A model generated the notes under the pieces. The model ran no database searches, had not been told where the DNA came from, and saw only the letters and a program-made list of their open reading frames with translations. Made by a program: the position numbers and the translations under genes. Of a DNA stretch of 64,000 nt, positions 31,289 through 42,084 are shown piece after piece. Location of the stretch: the NCBI RefSeq assembly GCF_042477335.2, contig NC_091247.1:225022001-225086000 (forward strand), in the 5' to 3' direction. This DNA comes from Ovis canadensis (lineage: Eukaryota; Chordata; Mammalia; Artiodactyla; Bovidae). The stretch's first letter is position 1; each line of letters starts with the position of its first letter.

Positions 31289-31577
31289 GGCTTCCCTGGT
31301 GGCTCAGTGCATAAGAATCCACCTGCCCACGTGGGAGGCAGTTTCTGTCCCTGGTCTGGGAAGTTCCTACATGCTGCGAGGCAACTAAGCCTGTGCTCCA
31401 CAGGTCAGAAGCCACAGACTACAGCAGCCTACCTGTTCCAGAGGCCACGCTCCCCAACAGGAGAATGAGAAGCCCGTGGGCCACAGCTGGAGAGCTGCCC
31501 CTGCTCCTTGCAACTAGAGAAAAGCCTGCAGTGAAGACCCAGCACGGCCAACAAAAATAAACAATTTTTTTTTTTAA
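31289..31577 (+). mobile_element. CHR SINE, long variant
   Basis: From gggcttccctggtggctcag (a Bov-tA-like head) through the gcaactaagcctgtgctcca segment to an A-rich tail with nine or more T. Related agaaccagccct / agagccagctct words flank it. Confidence 0.85.
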
Positions 31578-31676
31578 AGAAGAGCCAGCTCTAAATCACC
31601 AGCAGAGAAAAATTTGCATTTATTCTTTAAACAAATTGCTCTTAGGCTCTTGAGTCAGACAGAAAGAGAGACAAGT

Positions 31677-31812
31677 AAAGTGAAAGTCGCTTAGTTGGGT
31701 CCGACTCTTTGCAACCCCATGGACTGTCCGTGGCATTCTCCAGGCCAGAATACTGGAGTGGGTAGCCTTTCCCTTCTCCAGGGGATCTTCCCAACCCACG
31801 GATTGAGCCCAG
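31677..31812 (-). mobile_element. Bov-tA SINE, truncated and internally deleted
   Basis: Minus copy that stops inside the tRNA-like part. The usual tagcctgccaggctcctctg segment is missing, as in the second copy of the 8 kb stack. Confidence 0.88.
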
Positions 31813-31904
31813 CAAGGGATTTGCCACATGCAGGAAGCTCAAGCCTCCTGGGGATGTGTGTGAACCGATTCAATACAAGGAGGTCAGAGCAGTCAGAGAG
31901 ATGA

Positions 31905-32090
31905 AGAAACTGCTTGGCAGGGGAGGGAGTGTTCCTGAAGGCTTCTTGGAAGAGGTGGCATTTGAGCAGGAACTCCAGCTCACGATCAGAGGTGGGGAGT
32001 TTGGCACTAGGGGTAGCAGCAGCTGTGATTGAAGCATGGAAAGGACTTGGGGTGACTTTGGGCCAGTGGGAGCTGGTCAGAAAGGAGGCT
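31905..32090 (-). mobile_element. L2 LINE fragment
   Basis: Reverse-complement L2 wording: gaaggcttcttggaagaggt, then ggcatttgagcaggaactcc. Confidence 0.6.
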
Positions 32091-32200
32091 GATGGACTCT
32101 ATGAGGACAGAACTGTCTGTCTCTTATTCCAGCCCCAGGACAGGGCCTGGCACATAGTCAGAGCTGGACAAATGTTGGAAGAATGAAGGAGTCGTAAGAG
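32091..32200 (+). mobile_element. L2 LINE 3' tail
   Basis: ccccaggacagggcctggca, then catagtcagagctggacaaa and tgttggaagaatgaagg. Confidence 0.65.
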
Positions 32201-32284
32201 CTGAGGGGTCAAGCTCCCCGCCTGTGGACAGCGGAGGGCACTATGAGGTTTTTCCAGGTTGTAAGGCAGGGCTCCAACTTCATC

Positions 32285-32395
32285 CTTTCTCATGTGGATG
32301 TCCATTTCTCCCAGAACTGTTGATTGAAAAAGCTGTTCTTCCCATTGAATTATCTTAGCCTGTTTATTGAAATGAATTGACCATAAATGTTAAGT
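32285..32395 (-). mobile_element. L1 LINE ORF2-end fragment
   Basis: Reverse complement of the L1 ORF2 3' region: cattgaattatcttagcctg, then aattgaccataaatg. Confidence 0.65.
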
Positions 32396-33184
32396 ACTGC
32401 AGGGTTTTGGAGAGGGGAGGCACACGTTCAGATCCGTGCTATAGGAAGATCAATTTGACGGCAGAGACCGGGATGGGCTGGAAAGAGGAGGGATGGAGAC
32501 TCTACAGGTGGGCTTGAGGGAGGGAGAGAGGGGGAACTGGGGAGAAAAGCAGTTCCCAGATCAGCCGGGGTGGGGTGGGGGCACCTTGGTGGGGAGCCAG
32601 GTACAGAGATCTGCCGGAATGTAGCATACACTAGGGAATGGGGATGGGGGTGAGGGGATGACAGAGGAAAAAGACTGGGCTCCTCAGCCTCTTGAGATCC
32701 ACAAAGTGCTAAAATTAAACCCTCTCCAGATAGAGCCACTGTGAGTGAGTTTTCAGGTAACGAGAGGATTGCAAGTGCAAAACAATGCCAATTACAGCAG
32801 CACTACCCCAGATTATAAGGCTTCCAAGAGGCGGCTCATACCTCCAGGCAGGCTGTGCCTGGAAATTTCCAGGGGAGGTTTGGGATCCAAGCATGCAGGC
32901 TACCTGAAAACCAGGCCCCACATTGGGTACCGGCTGCTAGACAGGCCCGGCTTCTCCCCATACTGACCTGCCTTCATTGCCCCAAGGAAATAGAGCAGGA
33001 AGGGACAGAAGGGCCCCTGTATCCCCGCAGTTCTGAGCAATATTCTTAAGGACATTTGTCCCTTCATGGGCACCCCCCGCCCAGCCCTGGGGTCCAGAGT
33101 CCCTCCTTGGCTCTTTTCTGCTTTCCCTGCTGCCCACTCCCCTGCACACAGCTGGAGCCAGCCCAGCATTACCCTTCTGCGCTA
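32396..33184. other. Mostly unique DNA, no gene seen
   Basis: 32400-32560 resembles the start of the ancient repeat also found at 17220 and 45830. 32700-32900 is unassigned. No splice-framed ORF. Confidence 0.35.
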
Positions 33185-33310
33185 AGTGACCTTCAGCCAG
33201 GCAGCTGCTCTGAATCCTAGCTTCCGCTTCTGTAAAATGGGGAGACAAGCCCCCTCCCTTTTTGGCATGTTTTCAGGATTAAACGAGATATTGTAGATAA
33301 AGAGCCTGAG
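33185..33310 (+). mobile_element. MIR SINE 3' half
   Basis: gcttctgtaaaatggggaga, then aggattaaacgagatattgt and agagcctgagcagtag. Confidence 0.65.
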
Positions 33311-33379
33311 CAGTAGAAGTCAGGACAACCTCCACGCATGGTGATTTGGCAGTGTCTGTTAAAACAGTTAGTGTCCACG

Positions 33380-33900
33380 CCCTGGGCCCCAGCAATTTCT
33401 TCCCAACATTTCTCGTGGAGAAAGTTTTGCAGATACGTCTGAGGGTGTTTCCTGCAATACCTCCTGTGAGATTGGAAAATCATAAACAACTGGAAAGGGC
33501 ATTAATCGGGGCCTGATTGAACTAGGGTCCATCAGTCCTGCACACCGCTTCGCTGTAATTAAAGAGGCTGGCAGTTCCTACGTGCTGTCACGTAGGACAG
33601 ATTCCTGCCACGTGGGGCTGCACAAACAAAGCAGGAGCAAACAACACCTACAGCTGATTCCGTTTCAGCTTCTGGGAATCCCACACAAGCGCTATATAGT
33701 TTATGTTCGTATGTACGCACCTGTGCGTGTGGATGCCATAAACACACCCTGGAAGAAGAGAATATGACCAAATGAGCCAGTGGTTACTTTCCCTGGTTAC
33801 TTCCAGGGAGGGGACTGGGTTGGAGGTTTGGGAGGTGGCAAGAACAACAAAGAATTTCACTTTGCGGGAGTGTTAAGTGTTTCACTGTAGGATATGCCTG
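33380..33900 (+). repeat. Old LINE-like repeat, family uncertain
   Basis: tttcctgcaatacctcctgt, aactagggtccatcagtcct, cagtggttactttccctggt and gaatttcactttgcgggag keep the order of a common AT-rich repeat end. The short ORFs are incidental. Confidence 0.45.
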
Positions 33901-33988
33901 TGTCCCCTGCGGAGATACACTCATACAAAATACCCTCCGGCACCAAGTGCGGACAGTTGGGATGGCTAGCCTGACCCACGCTAACCTT

Positions 33989-34203
33989 GGGCTTCCCAGG
34001 TGGCTCAGTGCTCAAAGAATCCGCCTACCAAAGCAGGAGCCACCAGAGGTTCAGGTTCGATTCCTGGGTTGGGAAGACCCCCCTGGAGGAGGAAATGGCA
34101 ACCCATTCTAGTATTCTTGCCTGGAAAAATCCCTTGGACAGAGGAGGAGCTCGGTGGACTACAGTCCATGGGTTCGCAAAAGAGCCAGACAGGGCTGAGC
34201 ACA
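33989..34203 (+). mobile_element. Bov-tA SINE, full length
   Basis: From gggcttcccaggtggctcag to agacagggctgagcac, with small insertions in the tRNA-like part. Confidence 0.93.
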
Positions 34204-34640
34204 TAACCAAAGAGGGCTGACCCATGTGCCATCAAGGCTCAGAGGCCACAATTCTGAATGTAGGTCAAGGGAGGCACCCTGGGAAGGAAGGCGTCTCAGT
34301 GCCTCCCGCCAACATCCCCAGCTCTCAGAGTCTGGGTTCTGACTGGGGAAGCCCCTCAGGTGGGCAAATGATATCCCCTGGCAGGTTGGAGAGAGGATGC
34401 TGTCAGCCTAGCTGGACCAAGGCCACAGCCCACCCCTCCCTGCTGAGCGGTCTGCCAAGAAAACTAGTGAACGACATAAAAATCCATCCTGGAAATCCCA
34501 GAGGCATCCTTGGAACGGAGTGTGGCCTTTAAATTAGAATGTAGGGGGGTGGGGGAAGGCAGATTTGCCTGTAGCTTGATTTCAGGTGAGTGAGGGCTGG
34601 TGGCTAAAAGGCAACAGTCGTGCCTGGTTGCAGCCCCCAC

Positions 34641-34715
34641 ACCAAGGTCCTGCCCCCCACACCAAGGTCCCGCCCCCCACACCGGGGTCCTGCCCCCCTA
34701 CACCAGTGTCCTGCC
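34641..34715. repeat. 20 bp tandem repeat, nearly four copies
   Basis: Unit accaaggtcctgccccccac. Copies begin at 34641, 34661 and 34681, with a shifted, more diverged fourth at 34702. Confidence 0.9.
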
Positions 34716-35483
34716 GCTTGCTGTGAAGGAGACCCCAGCCCCACCAAGGCTTCCAGTGTAAACAGCAAGGGTTCCCATGGAAACTCTGCTTTGCAGAATC
34801 CTTTGGAAATCATTCCCCAGGAGGGGAAAGCACTTCTCACACCCACTTTGTGTTCCTGGGCTTGGTTTCCAGGAACGCTTGATTTTAACTGCTGCGAGGA
34901 ACAGGAGCCAAAGGAGGGCTGGTGGCTGAAAGCTGCCCAAAGCGGCCCAAAAGAGCTGAACGGACCGTTTCAAAGCCACTACCCTGGACAGGCCATGGAG
35001 GCTGAGGGTGTGGGCTGTACTGAGAGGTTTCAAACGCCCAGAGGTGCCAAAGAGGGTGACGGGGCTGTGACCTAGAGTTGGCAGGAAACCCTGGGTTGGA
35101 GCCGGGCGGGTCAGGCAGAGAGAGGGCCAGTAGCTGAGGCCCTGGCACACGTCTGCCCACCGTCTGTGCGGGGGCTCAGGGTACCATCCGGGCAGCAGGA
35201 GGCAGTGCCCGCAGCTGCCATCAGGGGCTGCCAGGGCTTCTCCTACCGGCTCTAGGCCCCGGGGTCCGCACTTAGGATGGTTGCCACCCACTCTTCTGCT
35301 CTGAGGCTCCCCTTCAGGTGGGCTCACTGTGGCTCCTCGGCACCTCCCCTCGGGCATCTTCCTTGCTGATTAAGAGCCTCTCTCCCTCTTTGGCCCCTCT
35401 CAAGCCCTCTCCTGGGCCCGGCACACACACACACGTCTCCGTTTGCCTTGTCCCCCTTCTCAAGGCCCCTCCGGGGCCTGGCT

Positions 35484-35520
35484 CACACACACACACACAC
35501 ATACACACATACACACACTC
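35484..35520. repeat. (CA)n microsatellite, interrupted
   Basis: CA repeat broken by two TA steps. A shorter (CA)5 lies at about 35427-35437. Confidence 0.9.
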
Positions 35521-36213
35521 CTCTCCGTTTGCCTTGTCCCCACTCCCAGGTCCTCCCTGTGGGGGAACCAAAGAGGGGGTCCCCACCCCCAGGGAGGCCC
35601 GCCCCTCATTTAACAGCCCCCGCCCCCCCGCGCCGCCGCACTGCACAGTGGCAGCCGGTTTTTCCTGAAGGCTGAGAGAAGGAAACACACACCCGCTGAG
35701 CCTCCGCAGAGCAGGGAGTTCCCCATCTGTCCTCTCCGAGCAGCGCCCGACGTCCTGATTGTCACTGAAGCCGGGGCTCAGGTGGACGTGGCTGCTCAGA
35801 GCTGGAGCTGGTGTTCAAGAGAAGTCGGCGGCCACCCAGCCCCAGGCTACCTCCGAAGGCGGCTCCTCCCTCCTCTTCTCCATGCACTCAGCGTCCACTC
35901 AAGCCTGCCCTCCAGAAGCTCAGTTCCAGGCCCCTCTGCCCCTCCTCCCCGCCACGGCCCCCTGCCCCCCTCCGCCCTGCAGACACCTGCTGCCCCTTAC
36001 GCCTGCCCAGCCTGTCTCCGCAGTCCTGGCTCAGTCCTGGGGGCCGGAGGACTGGGGGTTGGTCCTCCTGGCCCCAAGTAGGGGGTCTCAGAGCATTCTC
36101 TTCTGAGCGTGCCGCCTCCCCCTCCCTGCCTCTCTCCTTGCTCACTGAAGACCCCAGCGAGCACCCAGCTCGGCCACCACTGACAACATGTATGTCCACA
36201 AGAAGGGTGACGG

Positions 36214-36367
36214 GAGACTGCCCTGGTGGTCCAGTGGCTAAGACTCTGATCTCTCAATGCTAGGGCCCTGGGTTTGATCCCTGGTTGGGGAACTAGATCC
36301 CACATGCCACAACTAAGGCCCTGAGCAGCCACATAAATAAATAAATAAAAATTAATATTTAAAAAAA
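36214..36367 (+). mobile_element. CHR SINE
   Basis: gactgccctggtggtccagt head and repeated taaa tail. gtgacggg before it and gtgacagg after it look like the target-site duplication. Confidence 0.9.
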
Positions 36368-36950
36368 GTGACAGGTCAGTCCCTGAGGGCCTCACGGGCT
36401 ACCCAGAAGAGCTGGCATTTTGTTCCAGGTGAGGTGGGGACCGTGGAAGGTTTTGAGCCCGAGGAAGTTCAAGGTCCCACATACCTCTCACCAGGATCAT
36501 TCAGCTGCCTCGTGGACAGGGGACTGCGGGACCTGGGCCAGGGCGGGAGGTCGCCATCCCTCCTGGCTCCCCGCATTATCCCCGGGGCCATGTGGAAAAG
36601 GCTGGTTGCCAGCCTGTGGGTCTGGGGGCCAGGGGCTGCGGTGCCCCAGGCCTGGCCAGGCACAAAGCCTCCTGCTCTCACAGGCTTTGGCTTTTCCCGG
36701 AGCGGCTCCGCAGCCCCGTGGACAGTGTGTCTGCCTCACCCCAACCCCAGCTCCGGCCTCTACTTTGGGCCATGGGAGTCAGGAGACTGGAGGGTAGCTT
36801 TGCTCGAGGCAGTTTTCTTCCTTAAACAGTTCATTAAACTGCCTTCTGGGGGGCAGGGGCCTCTGCGTCCCCCACCCCACTCCAGCCCCATAATCCAGTT
36901 CAGAGCTCTCATTGCTGTGCTCGGAGGCTGGGAGCCGAGCTAGGAGGCTG
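36368..36950. other. Unique DNA before the minisatellite, no gene seen
   Basis: The plus-strand ORF 36368-36943 (191 codons) starts at the CHR tail and ends at the minisatellite edge. No splice sites or known motifs support it. Confidence 0.35.
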
Positions 36951-38425
36951 TGGACTGTCCTGTGAGCCCAGCAGGACCCATGAACCCAGCGGGCCCTGTG
37001 AGCCCAGGGAGGTTCCATGAGCCCGGAGGGGTCCTGTCAGCCCAGAGGGTCCCATGAGCCCGGCGGGGTGTAGTCCTGTGAGCCCAGCAGGGCCCGTGAA
37101 CCCAGCAGGCCCTGTGAGCCCAGGGGTGGGTTCCTGTGAGCCCAGGGGGTCCCGTGAGCCTGGAGGATCCCATGAGGTTGGGGGTGGGGTTCTTGTGAGC
37201 CCAAGGAGGCCCCATGAGTCCGGGGGGGAGGGTCCCATGAGTCTGGGGGGATCCTGTGAACCCAGGGGGGTTCCTGTGAGTCCAGGGGGGTCCCATGAGC
37301 CCGGCGGAGGGGAGTCCTGTGAGCCCAGCAGGGCCTGTGAACCCAGTGGGCCCTTTGAGCCCAGGGGTGGGTTCCTGTGAGCCCAGGGGGTGTTCCATGA
37401 GCCTGGGGGGATCCTGTGAACCCAGGGGGGTTTCTGTGAGTCCAGGGGGTCCCATGAGCCCGGCGGAGGGGAGTCCTGTGAGCCCAGCATGTCCCGTGAA
37501 CCCAGCGGGCCCTTTGAGCCCAGGGGTGGGTTCCTGTGAGCCCAGGGGGTCCCGTGAGCCTGGGGGGATCCCATGAGCCTGGGGGCGGGGTTCCTGTGAG
37601 CCCAGGGAGGCCCCATGAGTCTGGGGGGGGGTCCTGTGAAGCCAGGGGGGTCATATGAGCCCAGGAGGGTGTTCCTGTGAGCCTGGGGGTCCTGTGAGCC
37701 CAGGAGGGGGGTCCCGTGAGCCTGAGGGGGTCCCGTGAGCCTGGGGGGGCTCCCATGAGCTCGGGGGCGGGGTTCTTGTGAGCCCAGGGAGGCCCCATGA
37801 GTCTGGGGAGAGGGTCCCATGAGTCCCGGGGTGGGTTCCTGTGAACCCAGGGAGGTCCCATGAGCCCAGGAGGGGGTTCCCATGAGCCCAGGGAGTTCCT
37901 GTGAGTCCACAGGGTTCCTGTGAGCCCAGGGAGGTGCTATGAGCCCAGGGGGAGGGTCCCATGAGCCCAGAGGGGGGTTCCTGTGAACCCAAGGGGTGTC
38001 CTGTGAGCTCGGGGAGGCACTATGAGCCTGGGGAGAGGGTCCTGTGAGCCCAGAGGGGGTTCTTGTGAGCCCATGGGGTTCCTGTGAGCCCAGATGGGGG
38101 GTCCTGTGAGCACATGGGGTTCCTGTGAGCCCAGGGGGTTCCTGTGAGCCCAGGGGGTTCCTGTGAGCCCAGGGGGTGTCCTGTGAGCCCAGGGGGTTCC
38201 TGTGAGCCCAGGGGTTGTCCTGTGAGCCTGGGAGGCCCCATGAGCCCGGGGGGAGGGTCCTGTGAGCCCAGGGGGTGTCCTGTGAGCTTGGGGAGGCACT
38301 ATGAGCCTGGGGAGAGGGTCCAGTGAGCCCAGAGGGTTCCTGTGAGCCTGGGAGGCCCCATGAGCCCGGGGGGGAGGGTCCCATGAGCCCAGAACGGGGG
38401 TCCTGTGAGCCCGGGGTGGGGGCCC
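36951..38425. repeat. 1.5 kb G-rich minisatellite with higher-order repeats
   Basis: About 60 or more units of roughly 20-30 bp, each built from a (c/t)ctgtgagccc or ccatgagccc half and a run of 3-8 G. Units combine into a higher-order block: the word tcccatgagcccggcgg returns at 37291 and 37450, exactly 159 bp apart, and a close variant occurs about 243 bp earlier near 37048. All three minus-strand frames stay open for long distances (up to 491 codons) because the units lack stop trinucleotides. The array begins about 1.1 kb beyond the NFAM1 poly-A signal. It is probably variable in copy number. Confidence 0.95.
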
Positions 38426-39507
38426 CTGCTGCCCTAGCAGAGGGGCTGGGGCTTCTTCTGGACGTCAGTCTGTGGCCCCGGCCCCACTCCCCCAGCGCTA
38501 ACTATCCCTGCAGGGCCTGGGCCGGGGTGAGTACTGGCCTGCTGAGCAGTCGGTGTTGCCCACAACCACCCTCGCAGGCAGGCTGGGGTTTGGGCACCTC
38601 TGGGGCAGCCCTGGGTGTGAGGAGGGAGGACGAGCAAGCAGAGGAGGTCAGGAAAGGATTGGGGGGAGCAGGGAGGAGGGCGTCGAGCCTGGCAGCCTGG
38701 TGCTCCCCAGCCTCAGCCCTGGTCCGCCCGCGAGACAGGGTGCCGCGGGCGGTGCTAAAGGTGAAATGAGGGATCACAGGAACACACGCTAGGGCAGCAG
38801 AAAGGGCTCAGGATCAGACACTGAGGAGCCCCAGGCCTGAGCTTCTGCCGCACAAAGGGACCCCTCTGTGCTCCCCAGGGACAGCTCCAGGAACCAAGCC
38901 ATGCAACTAGGCAGCGATGGACAGGGGTGGCCTTGGGCAGCTGGGCAAGCAGGGAAGGGACTGGTCTGCCCCAGTCCGCAGGGGGCAGGGCTGGAGCCTA
39001 AGGCAGCTGAAGAGGAGGAGGAGGGTGGGGTGGGGACAGGCCAGGTGGAGGGGGGCTCCGGGGAACAGGGCTGCAGGGTGGATGGAGGCACCACTGAGGC
39101 CCTGGGGGTGGGGAGCTTTGAGGAGGGGGGCGTTGGGAGGCAGCAGTTGGCACGCTGAGTGTCGGGGGCAGGCTGAAGGGTAAATAACCTTGGGGTCCCC
39201 GTGGGGGGAGGCAGAGAGCGTCAGTCTGTCTGGCCCCTGTCTTGCCAGCACCCTCCTCCCTGCCCCCTGATGCCCAGATCTCCTTCCTCACTTGCATGTG
39301 CCCTGACCCTCCCAGCCCCAGGCCCCCAGACCGATGATCACATCCTGGGCCTCCAGCTCGGTCTCCCAGCCCAGCCTCCGCATGGTTCATTCTTGCTCAC
39401 ACCCCGTACCTCCCACGCTGGCCCCCGGTTCCACTTTGCACAGCTGCTCTGTCTTTGGCCCAACAGGGCAGCGGGTAAGGGGTGGGGGCCTTTTGTATAG
39501 TTGCTCT
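38426..39507. other. Unique DNA between minisatellite and NFAM1 3' end
   Basis: No exon seen. Part or all of it would be NFAM1 3' untranslated sequence if a poly-A site further left is used instead of the one at 39508. Confidence 0.35.
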
Positions 39508-39513
39508 TTTATT
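39508..39513 (-). terminator. NFAM1: NFAM1 candidate polyadenylation signal
   Basis: AATAAA on the minus strand (TTTATT on plus), 377 bp past the stop codon. GT-rich sequence on the minus strand is not obvious just after it, so a longer 3' UTR is possible. Confidence 0.5.
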
Positions 39514-39889
39514 CATCTACTCTGTGTGTGCACACAGTACTGGGTCCCCGCTGGAACCTCCTGGTGGCTCAGGCTGGTATAAGAGAGCCCGAACGTCCCT
39601 AGAGGGTGAGGAGGGCCCCAGGGATGGGAGGTGTCCAAGAGAGCCCTTGGAGATGGAGGGAGTGCCCACCTGCAGAGGGAGCAGCTTGGGCAAAAGCCTG
39701 GAGACGCGGCACACTTGAGGGGCATGACTGGGCTGTGGAACAGGCGTGGGGGCCAGCCTCGTAAATGTGGGGGCGAGGTGATGGGGTACCCTGCAGCCGC
39801 ACTTCCAATACAGATCAAGTTCCCTGGAGGGAGAGGCTTCCCCAGGGCCTCTGATCCAGAGCAAGACCTGTGGGCAGGCAGAGCTCGTC

Positions 39890-39949
39890 CTAGAGATTTT
39901 CATAGACCAGGTTAAATTCACCATCACCCTCAAATTTATGCTGTTTCTC
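39890..39949 (-). CDS. NFAM1: NFAM1 exon 6, C-terminus and stop
   Basis: The acceptor is a long pyrimidine tract ending TTTCCAG, with the exon starting at 39949 in phase 0. Nineteen codons and a TAG stop (39890-39892) encode the acidic C-terminal tail, ending FNLVYENL. This is nearly identical to the human C-terminus as I know it. The final tyrosine sits in a YENL motif. It fits the YxxL form of a half-ITAM and also Y-x-N, the Grb2 SH2 preference. Whether it is phosphorylated is not known to me. The exon is too short for an ORF scan and was found by reading the sequence. Confidence 0.95.
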   Translation of the reverse strand, partial: EKQHKFEGDGEFNLVYENL

Positions 39950-40059
39950 CTGGAAAGGAAAAAAGAAAGAAATGAACAGTAGGGAGGGGAAAGATAAATT
40001 TGCACTAATTTAGTTTTGGGCAAAGGCAGACAAATAGATGGCTTTCTAAGTAGCTTTGA

Positions 40060-40420
40060 CCGGGAGCCCTATTCTTGTCCCCAGGCCCACCTCACCAGCC
40101 TCATTTCCTGTCCTCCCACCCCACACCTGCTCTCTGCCCTCCAGCCCCACAGGCCTCTTCTTTCCTGCCTTAGGCCTCTCCAGATGGTCATCTCTCCTCT
40201 TGGGGTGCTCCCAGGACCCTATCTGTTCCCCGATGACCTCCTCCTCACTCTACAGAGCTCAGCTCAGCACGCCAAGAGCCCTCTCCTCAACTCTGGGCTA
40301 GTCCCTCCCCAGAGCCCACTGTTCACAGATGTTTCTGTGTGTCTGTAAGAATCCGTGACCCTGTTCCTGCAGACCTGAGGCTGCTGGGGAACTGGAACAG
40401 CGTCTAGTTGTCCTGGTCAG
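40060..40420 (+). mobile_element. L2 LINE fragment in NFAM1 intron 5
   Basis: ctgccctccagccccacagg, tgacctcctcctcactctac and ctcagctcagcacgccaag resemble a diverged L2 in plus orientation. Confidence 0.45.
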
Positions 40421-40939
40421 GACCTCAGGGCCTGCCATACAGTGGTCACTCCCTGGGATGGCCCAGACAACCTTGGGGGTCCCAGGGTGGGGAAGCCTTG
40501 CCTCCAGTCACAGCCTAGTTCAGAGATGACCGTAGAAAGAGCTTTGAGAATAGGAGATTCAACAGAGTCAGCCTCTGCTAGGGGGCCCAAGAACCTGCCC
40601 CCTCACTTCCTGATGGTTCTTCCAAGGTGCCCAGCCACGGTCCTTGAGACCCTTGTACTTGATGGTGTCCAGAGCTCTGGTATAGATGCTACTTAACTTG
40701 GAACTCATTTGAATTCATGGGCAGTTGGTTTTGCAGGAAAGTGTCATGCACCCACTTGACAGATGAGCAGACTGAGGTTTAAGAGAGACTCATGATCGAG
40801 GGATGTGCCTTAGCCCCCTTCATGATAATAATAAAGCCCTGTCCAGGCTTGCCCCGGCTGCCGCCAGCACAGTCTCCAGCCACCTTCAGCCTGGGGACAG
40901 TGAGAAGCCTCACGCCCCTGCCTGACTGACGGGCGTAGA

Positions 40940-41170
40940 CTCTCTACCGTGCCCAGTGGCGGTTACGCTTGCTCCCTTGCATGGCGCCTACTGGGTCGCA
41001 GTACCATCTGTGATCCTCATGGCAAGTCTAGGAGGTGAATGCTCTCAGGGTCCTCAGTTTACAGATGTGGGCACAGAGGTTAGCCCCTTGGCCAGGGCGG
41101 CAGAGCTGGAAAGGGGTGGTGCCGGGGTAGGGGGTAAACCCACCAGGCCTCCTAAGTACCAGGTCAGCCG
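40940..41170 (-). mobile_element. MIR SINE in NFAM1 intron 5
   Basis: gtgatcctcatggcaagtct, tcagtttacagatgtgggca and cagagctggaaaggggtggt match the MIR reverse complement. Confidence 0.6.
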
Positions 41171-41314
41171 CCTCGGGGGAGGGCTCTGCTTCAGCAGCGG
41201 GTGGCTCACGCCCCACCCCCGGCACATGGCTGGCGCTTCCCAGAGGAGGGGAAGTGGAAGGAGGACACGTGGAAGGAGAGGAGGAGCCAGGCTCGCTGCC
41301 CCGACCCTGCGTAC

Positions 41315-41401
41315 CTGGGAGAGCAGGCCCTGGGAGGTGGGCGGGCTGCTGGCTTCACCCTGGATGCAGTCGTAGACCTCGGACTCGCGGCGCTGTAGGT
41401 C
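41315..41401 (-). CDS. NFAM1: NFAM1 exon 5, main part of the ITAM
   Basis: 29 codons, phase 0 at both ends. The acceptor is ctcctgcag with a ctgac branch-point-like word about 20 nt upstream; the donor is CAG|GTACGC. The exon begins DLQRRESEVYDCI, and joins the final Y-T of exon 4 to form the ITAM YTDL, seven residues, YDCI. Both tyrosines and both +3 hydrophobic residues are present, so the motif should be functional. The rest (QGEASSPPTSQGLLSQ) is a Ser/Pro-rich linker to the C-terminal tail. A second in-frame AG lies 9 nt into the exon (at 41394/41393), see findings. Confidence 0.95.
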
Positions 41402-42084
41402 CTGCAGGAGACCCGTGAGGTCAGGGGACGCCCCCGGGGCCCAGTCTCACTCCTCTTGGTCACGCAGCCGCACCTTTGCACCCACCGTTCCCTCTTGGAG
41501 CCATCTCACCCCTCCCCCGTTTGCACAGTGCCACGCCTCTGGGTGCTCCCTGCCACACCCTCCCACCACCTCAAGCCTCTCGTGGAGCCTGTGCTCAGCC
41601 CGGTGGGCTCTCCAGGCCTCCAGCTTGCTGGCAAGAGGAAGGGCCCAGGCCCACACACACTGTCCCTGCCTGTCCTTAGGGCCTCGGGCACCTGGCAGCC
41701 AGCAGTCCCCCGACGTGACTCCCACGGCCAAGGCTGCAACAGGAGCTCTGCGAACACCCCCCCTCACTCCCTGGACCAAAGCCCCTGGGAGGGTCCCACT
41801 CACCCCTCCACCCCTCTAGGTCTCCCTTGACCTCTCCCGCCAGCCTGTGCTCACAGAGGACCTCGGCTCACACCGGAATCACACTCCTCTCCCGCAGAGG
41901 GGCTTGATCTGTCTCTAGGTCACCGTGGCCATGGTTGGGACCCTTGGAGAACAGCCCTGAATGAGCTGTGGTGAGGGGGCTCCTCACTCACCTGGGTGTG
42001 TGTCTTAGGGCCCCATTGACTCTTGGTCCATCTATGAACAGCCTGACCAGAGGCCTCAGAATGGTATTAATAAAAAGAAACGAT
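41402..42084. other. NFAM1 intron 4, unique DNA
   Basis: GC-rich, C-rich sequence with overlapping incidental ORFs (up to 134 codons) and no splice-site framing. Confidence 0.4.

Larger units (their letters stand above)
34204..36213. other. Unique GC-rich DNA, no gene seen
   Basis: Contains a small tandem array (34641) and a CA microsatellite (35484). 35590-35640 is briefly CpG-rich. The long minus-strand ORF 34698-35357 (219 codons) has no family resemblance or splice-site framing. Confidence 0.4.

Noticed and set aside
36909-38384. 491-codon minus-strand ORF with Pro/His/Gly-rich repeats
   Set aside because: It lies wholly in the minisatellite and all three frames of that strand are open for long distances. 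This follows from the unit sequence lacking stop trinucleotides, and there is no start context or splice signal.
36951-38425. CRISPR-like array of short repeats
   Set aside because: The units are contiguous, vary in length and have no unique spacers; the genome is mammalian.
41206-41481. 91-codon minus-strand ORF overlapping NFAM1 exon 5
   Set aside because: It is in a different frame from the exon. The exon's own frame matches NFAM1 and fits the splice phases.
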